Source: Hexactinellida sp. DTS-2022
Lineage: Eukaryota > Porifera > Hexactinellida
Reading direction: 5' to 3'
DNA: 64,000 bases
NCBI GenBank assembly: GCA_028753945.1
Contig: JAPNXP010000005.1
Location: forward strand, 1,736,001 to 1,800,000
Shown: piece after piece, positions 57,577 through 64,000 of the stretch
How the letters are laid out: the number at the start of each line of letters is the position of its first letter
Numbering within the stretch: the first letter of the stretch is position 1
The notes under the pieces: model-generated
The model's input: only the letters and a program-made list of their open reading frames with translations
What the model was told of the DNA's origin: nothing
Databases searched by the model: none
Made by a program: the position numbers and the translations under genes

Positions 57577-57929
57577 CCTTATTATAGGAAATTAACGCGC
57601 CATGAAATTAATGCGAATTTCTCCAAATCGCGTTAATTTCATGGAGTGTTAATTTCCATGACCTTAATTTCCTGCTATTTAGCAAAATTATACAATGGAT
57701 GGACAAACTTCCGAGCTACATATTTTCAGATGTGCAACAAGTTTGAAAGGATATACCATGTCTATCAAGTAAATTGGAAGCCTATTTGGGCACAATAATA
57801 GTATTCAATCAGGAGATTAATAATCCTAAAATTTCTTTATAAAATTTATTCGCGTTAATTTAATGTATTTGAAAATGTTCAGCTCCAATTCGCGTTAATT
57901 ACATGGCGCGTTAATTTCCTATAATAAGG
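57577..57929. mobile_element. TA-target MITE with long inverted ends
   Basis: CCTTATTATAGGAAATTAAC at the left and gttaatttcctataataagg at the right; about 40 bp of inverted repeat including acgcgccatg. TA on both sides (57575-57576, 57930-57931). Extra gcgttaatttcatgg copies inside. Confidence 0.9.
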
Positions 57930-57959
57930 TAATCATTATAATAGAAAGTCAATGTAATA

Positions 57960-58286
57960 CAGGGGTTTTTAACTTTTGCATCTGTGAACATTCGCACGAA
58001 CACCTTAATGTTCATGGGTAAAATTTTATTGTCAGAACTCTTATATACTTACCAAAATATTTGATATAGAGTTGGAAATGCTTTTTTCAAGAACTAGAGA
58101 AATCCTAGGCTAAGATTTTGAGAGACAACAGGTCCAAAAATCCAATCTATTCACTTCACAATTGATGATACCAGATATATTGTATTTTATGAATAATTGA
58201 ATAATTTTAAATTCTAATCAATAAAGATAATCGTTTCGTGAGCCCTCCCAAGGAAGCCTTTGCGATCCCCAGGTTGAAAATCCCTG
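57960..58286. mobile_element. hAT-type MITE
   Basis: caggggtttttaac ... gttgaaaatccctg. Flanks atgtaata and atataata (seven of eight). It lies only 30 bp from the previous MITE. Confidence 0.78.
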
Positions 58287-58294
58287 ATATAATA

Positions 58295-59700
58295 TATGTA
58301 AAACATAAATCTTATGTAATAAGAAGAAACGAACCTCAAGAGTCAATATTTCCAAGTCAAAGTTAGAAACGGTAAAGTTTCTTGGCTGTATTGGATCAAT
58401 CAATGGCGAGATTAGATAAATAAAATAACTGCGGGATTTGAATATGATTTCTGAAATTAAAAGATTAGTTTGATACGTTGAGATAGTTTATTGATTCAAT
58501 AAGCAAACAAACAATAAATAGTGTTGCTAATATCAAAGGACTATTCAAAGAATGAGAGGCGTGAGTTGACATTATCTTCTTCATAAGGAATTATTAATAC
58601 GTAATAGAATATCAGCTTGAAGCTTGTGATCTAATTTAATCACTTCTAATGTCTACGTTAAACTGGAATTGACGCTATTGCTAGCTGTATGCATATAAAT
58701 AGTAGGATTTTAATGGAGACTCGATTTTGACAACTTCAATATTCAAACGTAAATATTTCAAAAAGTCATAATATTTTTTGATGAAATTTCTATAACATAA
58801 ACGAAGATATCTCTGGAGTTTACATGCATAATTTCAGCGCTTGATAATTATTGCTATTAGTGTATTAAAAAGTGGATGAACTAGTGCGGGTCAGGGGTCA
58901 ATTATTTTTGTCGAAAATGATTTTTTTTAAAATTGTAATGCTAGTTTCATAAACGTAGGTTTCTACTCTTTCGAATGCTGTAAAAATCATTTAAATCTGA
59001 TGTCAGCAAGTTAGTCAACTTATTGACTGAAGTTGTGCTGGTCGAATTTTCAGCCAACTTCACAATCGTCATTATGCTATTCTCGGAAATATATATGATA
59101 TCCACAAATATATACTATGGATTCAACACTGTTTGTATATTTAACAATTAACAAGTCAGTGGCTTCATTATAAATGGATCAGTAAATAGAGGTATTCAAT
59201 AATTCAAAATAATCGCATCATATATGCCCGTATGCATATGCAGATAAAATGTTTATGATATATAGTTAATTCATTGGAGGGGCAGCCCCCCCAGTGTTTG
59301 ATGTTGGGGAGGCCATGGCGCCCCCGGCCCCCGCATTCCTACGCCCCTGGTTTTAAATTAATAGTTATACCAAATAATTAAACTAAATAAATTAAACTCT
59401 AAAGAAAAATTGGTGTTAAACTATGGATCAATTTAATAATTATTAATACTATTAAATTATCTAAATATAATTAATCTCTAATATAATACAAAATGAAGAT
59501 AGAAACAAAATTTAACAATTCCTTATGACAGGCAACACCAGATTACTCGACATGTAGATAGAAAATGTTAACTCATCACATGTTATATTGATACTTAAAC
59601 TAGAGTGGGCGAAAAGGAAACTTTCAACACATAAATGGTCGTTACCTCTGAAACACCTTTCTGAAATGGTTTAACACCTTCATAGTCCAGATGACATGAC
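58295..59700. other. No gene; one GC-rich MITE fragment
   Basis: The patch at about 59277-59350 (ggaggggcagcccccccag ... cattcctacgcccctgg) resembles the right half of a hAT MITE. The rest is featureless. 59560-59700 contains satellite-like text (aaacacctttctgaaatgg). Confidence 0.45.
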
Positions 59701-59701
59701 A

Positions 59702-59815
59702 AAAATCTATATTACAGTTGTGCTGACAGCATTTTATTTTGGACGCATTATAAATATACTGCTTCGAAAGGAACATGCTGACGGCACAGCTGTAATTTTA
59801 GATTTTATCCATCCA
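59702..59815. repeat. Decayed hairpin copy H, outside the main satellite block
   Basis: aaaatctatattacagttgt ... acagctgtaattttagattt, with ggaacatgctgacggcacag in the right arm. Same family as A-G, 30 kb from the block. Confidence 0.7.
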
Positions 59816-59955
59816 TCTGAACAACGTTTCTGGAATACAGAAAAGTTGACCTCACATAATATTCTTACAGTTTTCCCATTCCATAGTTACTTAGGGGTTT
59901 TTGGTTGGTATATGACACTTATAAAATTTACATGCTGGAAATGTAAGAAATGGTA
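59807..59955 (+). pseudogene. Second Transib/RAG1-like fragment
   Basis: One frame reads HPSEQRFWNTEKL...NILTVFPFHSYLGVFGWYM and ends KCKKW before a stop. It lines up with the first copy's LPSEMRFG...INILPVSPLHSYLCVFRWFM...KKW, about 25 of 48 residues identical by eye. Only this block remains. The position two before FH/LH again lacks Asp. It starts inside the right arm of hairpin copy H. Confidence 0.75.
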
Positions 59956-60023
59956 GGTACATCCAATAATTTGTACGATAAAGTAGTACAGGGTAAAATA
60001 TTGATTATCCTAACAGTCAAGGA

Positions 60024-60050
60024 CAGGCTTTCATCCAAGCAAAATTTCTT
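60024..60050. repeat. Left-end fragment of the CAGGCTTTCATCCA MITE
   Basis: caggctttcatccaagcaaa, close to the left end of 42318-42509. No partner end. Confidence 0.6.
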
Positions 60051-60120
60051 TATATAGTGTAGTCAATATAATTGTACAGGCACAGCCTTACATTAATCTT
60101 AGACTAAATGGATTTAATAC

Positions 60121-60540
60121 TCAATCCATAGACTTTTTTAATAAAGGAATGTAGGCTGCCAGCTCGTGACTTGGAACTTGGGTCCATTCTGTACCTATTG
60201 ATATATCGTCTTCCGCTAATGCTAGACACAGGAAATGTATTATTATCATAGAGGATGTCATATTTTGGGAGTCCTGGTCATATTGCATTATCTCAAATAT
60301 TTGTGGAATATTAGTTATTCGGTTTTCACACCTATATTCCAAATATGGTAATAATCTCAAATTCTCGACTTCGGTTAGAGTTAGGGATATGAACTGATTA
60401 TTTTCGAATAGGAAGTAATATGGAAGAAGATATTGGCATATTTACAATCACTAATTAGTTTAATAACTCGTGGTATCATCGTTTTACCTCCATATATTAC
60501 AACTCCAGATATGGTCCAATTTATTTTTTGCCCAGTGTAA
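60121..60540 (-). pseudogene. Unidentified coding relic
   Basis: Minus strand. 60540 downwards reads YTGQKINWTISGVVIYGGKT and MIPRVIKLISDCKYANIF. After a shift it gives LPYYFLFENNQFISLTLTEV, and continues into the frame 60360-60121, which ends EWTQVPSHELAAYIPLLKKS-M-D, stop. Smooth amino-acid composition over 140 codons argues for former coding. I recognise no domain. It follows the P-like relic in the same direction and could belong to it. Confidence 0.45.
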
Positions 60541-60689
60541 CGAGTAAATATTGGTTAGCCACCCAGCTCTGAGCAAGAGGAGCATCCAAAAATTAAAGAA
60601 TTTCAATTATATACTACATTCGAAATCTATTTTTGGGCTCAGGAAGTTTTTTCCATGGAATTGATGATTGATGGTCATGTGGACAGAAC

Positions 60690-61080
60690 ATGTGGTGATT
60701 AATGGGGCAATCTCAACCCTCCTTTGTCAAGTTCTTGCAAGAAGACTTATTTTCCTTCAGTTTCCAGGTATATATGCTTAAAATGCTGCAAAGAACTACT
60801 TTATGTTTAAGAACGTCAGTAGTATCGAAGGAGTAGTGTGTATTTGATACAGGTTTCCTACATCAGATCTACATCTTGCAATAGATAGGTGCAGTACAAG
60901 ATTAGCATTTCCACTCCTCACAACCTTTTGGTTAGACATTATATTTCAGCATCTCATGCAAACTCTGTACCTTGCCTGCAGAGTTAACGTCTAAAAGCAT
61001 TAATGTAAAAGTTTCCACCGTGTAGCTGCCTGGCTTGTCCGAAAAACTTTTCTAGAGGATCTTGAGAGAAAACTTCCAAG
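60690..61080 (-). pseudogene. P-like transposase C-terminal relic
   Basis: On the minus strand LEVFSQDPLEKFFGQARQLH (about 61075-61015) carries the D-P-L-E-x-x-F-G-x-x-R motif of P/THAP9-type transposases, including the catalytic Glu. It is followed by GGNFYINAF and a stop. About 250 bp on, QELDKGGLRLPH matches the K-G-G-L-x-x-P block that comes next in the family (compare DRGGLKYPSE in the 30.9-37.1 kb gene). The rest is destroyed by stops. A different lineage from the first P-type copy. Confidence 0.65.
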
Positions 61081-61287
61081 AAGGAGAAACTTGAAATGGT
61101 GATACATGGCTTGATGGCACACAACTTCAGTACGGATTGCTGTTAGAAAAATTCGGCCCGCGTGCAACTCTGTGACGATCATGACTTTTACAAGTTCAGT
61201 TTGATACCTTCCGTATCCTTACTTGTGTATATATACCTGCTGATTTAAGAGATTCATGGTACTCTGGTGCAGTGGAGTATTCTAGAA

Positions 61288-61795
61288 CAGTGCTTCTCAA
61301 ACTTTTTCATGTCGCGGACCAATAATTTCGTTATCACAATTACACGGACCAAACGTATTTTCCCGCAGTCTCGTCCTTAGTAAATATTTGATTATTGTTA
61401 TGTTTCAGCATTTATGATGCATAATACGTGTAAATCATCAATTGTCTTTAATCGAAGGTAAATTATAAAAAGCGTTTCTAATTAATGTTGAACCTAACAT
61501 ATTGTGAAAGATAATAAATTATGTTTGTATTTCACGCTTACTGTTTTATGTTTGCAGGATTGATGAAATTATATCAGCATTCTAGGAAGTAGAATAAATG
61601 ATCATCATTTGTTAATTTTTGAATGAAAGTGAGGGAGATTTCGATTTATACCCAAATTGTGCAATAACAACAAAAAATTGGAGATAGAAATCCATCAAAT
61701 AAAATATTGAATAACTTTCATGATCTTTCTGCGTCCCAGTAACAATTTCCTATCGGCCCAATAGTGGGTCGCGGACCACAGTTTGAGTTTCACTG
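61288..61795. mobile_element. hAT-type (Charlie-like) MITE, target duplication TTCTAGAA
   Basis: Ends CAGTGCTTCTCAAACTTTTT / AGTTTGAGTTTCACTG; subterminal gtcgcggacca on the left and gggtcgcggaccaca on the right. Exact ttctagaa at 61280-61287 and 61796-61803. Confidence 0.92.
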
Positions 61796-62107
61796 TTCTA
61801 GAATCACCTTGAATTTTTGTGTGCCTACAGAACTGCTCCTTTCCAATCTTGGAGAAACCCTGTTGAAAGTCATTTCCTTAGTTAACCTCGACCTCGAATG
61901 TGTTGGATTGATAAGACAAAAAATGATTGATTAACAGGAAGCTATCATTTCATCAATCAATAAGTCTGAACTAAGAACCGCTGCAATGAAGAAATCAGAT
62001 ATTATAGAAATTGCTTTAGATAGCGTCGAGTTTCGAGTATCTGTCAGGACTTGAATTAAATAAACAAGTCAGATGTTACCCCACACGCTAAGAAGACAAA
62101 TCAAATA

Positions 62108-62515
62108 CCTTAGAACTCGGTTAAGACGTACCACCCTGGGAAACTAAAAAGTACGTACTAACAGAGGTACGTTTCATCCGTATGCATATCCACATAGTAT
62201 ATTTACATGTCCAATGATATGAATACGATGTAGGGTATTCAAGTCTTTAAGATACTTAACGATACGATTAAAGTATTTTAGTTGTCACATACTCACTTAA
62301 ACCAATTACTAACCGAGTTCTGCTGATAGTTTTCTAGAGTAAGTACTAACCGAATTAACATAATTAAATTTTATATAATTGGGAATAGAAATTGGTACGT
62401 CTTAACCGAATGATTCATAATGGATCAGATAGGAGAAAAAATAGGTTATTGAAGAACAGTACATAGTATCCGAGAGTACAACTTAAACCTAGTATGTACT
62501 AAGCGAGTTTCACTG
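62108..62515. mobile_element. Probable pogo-type MITE, imperfect ends
   Basis: The right end reads cgagtttcactg then TA; the left end reads TA then ccttagaactcggttaagac. Several ggtacgtcttaaccga-like words occur in both orientations inside. Confidence 0.6.
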
Positions 62516-62721
62516 TACACCAACCCTGAAAAGTATTTGAACAACAACAACAATAATTTGTATTCATACATTCTAGCTTCTAGCAGCATAATAACATTTA
62601 TAGATACTACTTCAATATGGATGTTGACATAAAACGATAAGTTAACTAAAATAAAATATCATTATTTTTGAATTTACATATTTATGTAGGTGTCAAACTC
62701 ATTAGCCATATAATTAGATAA

Positions 62722-63234
62722 GCTATACTATTAAAACACAAACCTGTATATGTATGTATATATGTGTATATATTTGTTTGTATGTTACGAGTTGATTGAA
62801 GAAAGTGGACGGTTTCCAAATGTAATTTTTGGCATATAGGGGTAACTTTTGGCACCCGCAACAAGTTGAGGTTTCCACTCAAAATTTCTCACACCTCGAC
62901 AAGTTATGACGTCATTGTCACATTTCGAGAACCCTGAAAATTAACTTAATCGCACAGAATTCGCGCCCTCTAAGAGATAAAAATATGAAAATTTAATAGA
63001 ACATGGACATTAATGATGCGGACACGTCGGTCACACCAGATCGCCACTATGCTAACTCATTATCGCATGATGACGAAATCATTAAAATTTCACATTGATA
63101 AATTTTACTATTTAGGCCTATTTACGCTTTATAATCAATATTAGGAGTAGTATATAAACCACACACCAACCGCGAAGCGGTTGTTGTGTGGTTGTGTTCC
63201 GCCGCGAAGCGACCTATCAAGCGAAGCGCGCTAG
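62722..63234 (+). mobile_element. Short non-autonomous Helitron, copy 3
   Basis: Plus orientation. 5' end gctatactattaaaacac (TC changed to GC), 3' end CTAG followed by T after the hairpin caaccgcgaagcggttg. Same family as 4978-5548 and 30364-30864. Confidence 0.82.
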
Positions 63235-63797
63235 TTCAATATATAAATTCTGAAGATTTTTGAATCGAATTATGATTTCAGATTTGATTAAAATATGGTC
63301 GAATTACATTAGGTGCATAATTTCTAATCATAATGATTATTTTCCACTGAGATACAGCCACATTCCCATTAGTGTTACACGTGGCACGTGGCAGGGACAC
63401 TTATGCCACTTCATTGATATTGGATAAAAATGACATAAATTCATAATTTAATTTTAATTTGCATTTTCCAAGTCTTCTATTACATTACATATGCATTCAA
63501 ATGATACTAACTTTTGATTATCACTCACTTTCAGTTTGTCTGAGAAAAATCATTATATGCCAATGTATTTCAAGCTGAAATTAACCTGAAAGTACTCAGT
63601 TACATCCATTTATTATTCAAGTTTAGAATCAACATACTTAAATTGATAAGCAAGACTATAAATCATTGGTTGATTGTTGATACTTGAGTATTTATAGACA
63701 TTGTAAGGAAGCTACTTTTTGAATTCTCCAATACCGCAAAAGGAACCTTTATTCCCTTAACTTTAATTATAATTATAGTATTTATATAGCCTATAGC
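63235..63797. other. AT-rich sequence, nothing recognised
   Basis: No coding motif. A cacgtggcacgtgg word at about 63379 is a local palindrome. Confidence 0.45.
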
Positions 63798-63942
63798 CTT
63801 CGATTCTCAACCTTTTTCAACCGTGAACTCCTCTATAGCAAATACCAAGCATTTATAGATTCCCTCCCATTGTCTTTAATAGAAATTTAGAAAAATTATG
63901 GACCCCCAAAAGGGTAATAGGAACCCAAATTGGGAACCACTG
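63798..63942. mobile_element. hAT-type MITE, decayed
   Basis: The right end gggaaccactg and the left end gattctcaaccttttt correspond to CAGTGGTTCTCAACC-type ends, the left one mutated. Flanks ctatagc and ctgtagc (six of seven). Confidence 0.6.
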
Positions 63943-64000
63943 CTGTAGCATTCAATTAACAAGCAATTTTTACTGAACAATATTTGAACAATCAAGATTT

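Noticed and set aside
1-64000. Bacterial, phage or viral origin of the window
   Set aside because: Introns, THAP/BED/PHD/SET domains, class II transposons of animal type and microsatellites all point to an animal nuclear genome. The integrase relics are retrotransposon-like and carry no envelope gene.

Overview
The window is AT-rich animal (invertebrate) nuclear DNA, and almost all of it is transposable elements. It has class II transposons of the hAT, Tc1/mariner-pogo (Tigger), Helitron, Transib/RAG1-like, P/THAP and Mutator (MULE) types. It also has Ty3/gypsy-like integrase relics, many short non-autonomous elements, long satellite-like arrays, microsatellites, and a SUV39-type histone H3K9 methyltransferase gene. 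Spliceosomal introns (GT...AG, about 72 bp) are visible in one MULE transposase. Nothing bacterial is present (no operons, no ribosome-binding sites). I cannot name the species.

Layout. 1-1480: hAT transposase on the minus strand, cut by the window edge. 2195-3937: Transib/RAG1-like transposase with one in-frame stop. 4.5-9.4 kb: hAT MITEs, a non-autonomous Helitron, a hairpin element, a pogo-type relic and a hAT C-terminal relic. 9613-17891: one Tigger-like transposon, itself hit by a TA-target MITE (10190-10517) and by a 5.7 kb Rep/helicase Helitron (12118-17799) that is much more GC-rich than its surroundings. 19.4-30.1 kb: a repeat block built from about 0.85 kb units, each with a hairpin of about 120 bp, plus a short palindromic minisatellite. 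30.9-37.1 kb: a P/THAP transposase gene interrupted by a MULE (31377-34211), which is interrupted by a hAT MITE (33125-33611); another MITE sits near the P C-terminus (36162-36335). 38.6-47 kb: integrase relics, a foldback element and MITEs. 48956-50017: the SET-domain gene, the only long undamaged recognisable gene. 51444-52783: a second MULE carrying a RING finger. 52.8-54.5 kb: a Helitron-like repeat cluster. 55629-57059: an unidentified coding relic split by a hAT MITE. 59.8-61.1 kb: a second Transib fragment and a P-like transposase relic. 62722-63234: a third copy of the short Helitron.

How the parts relate. Many insertions could be placed to the base from target-site duplications: 8 bp for hAT and MULE, TA for mariner/pogo, A|T for Helitrons. 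In at least four cases, removing the insert rejoins a reading frame, so the order of insertion can be read. Nearly all autonomous transposases are broken by stops or frameshifts, so the region is a fossil bed with a few sharp, recent-looking insertions.
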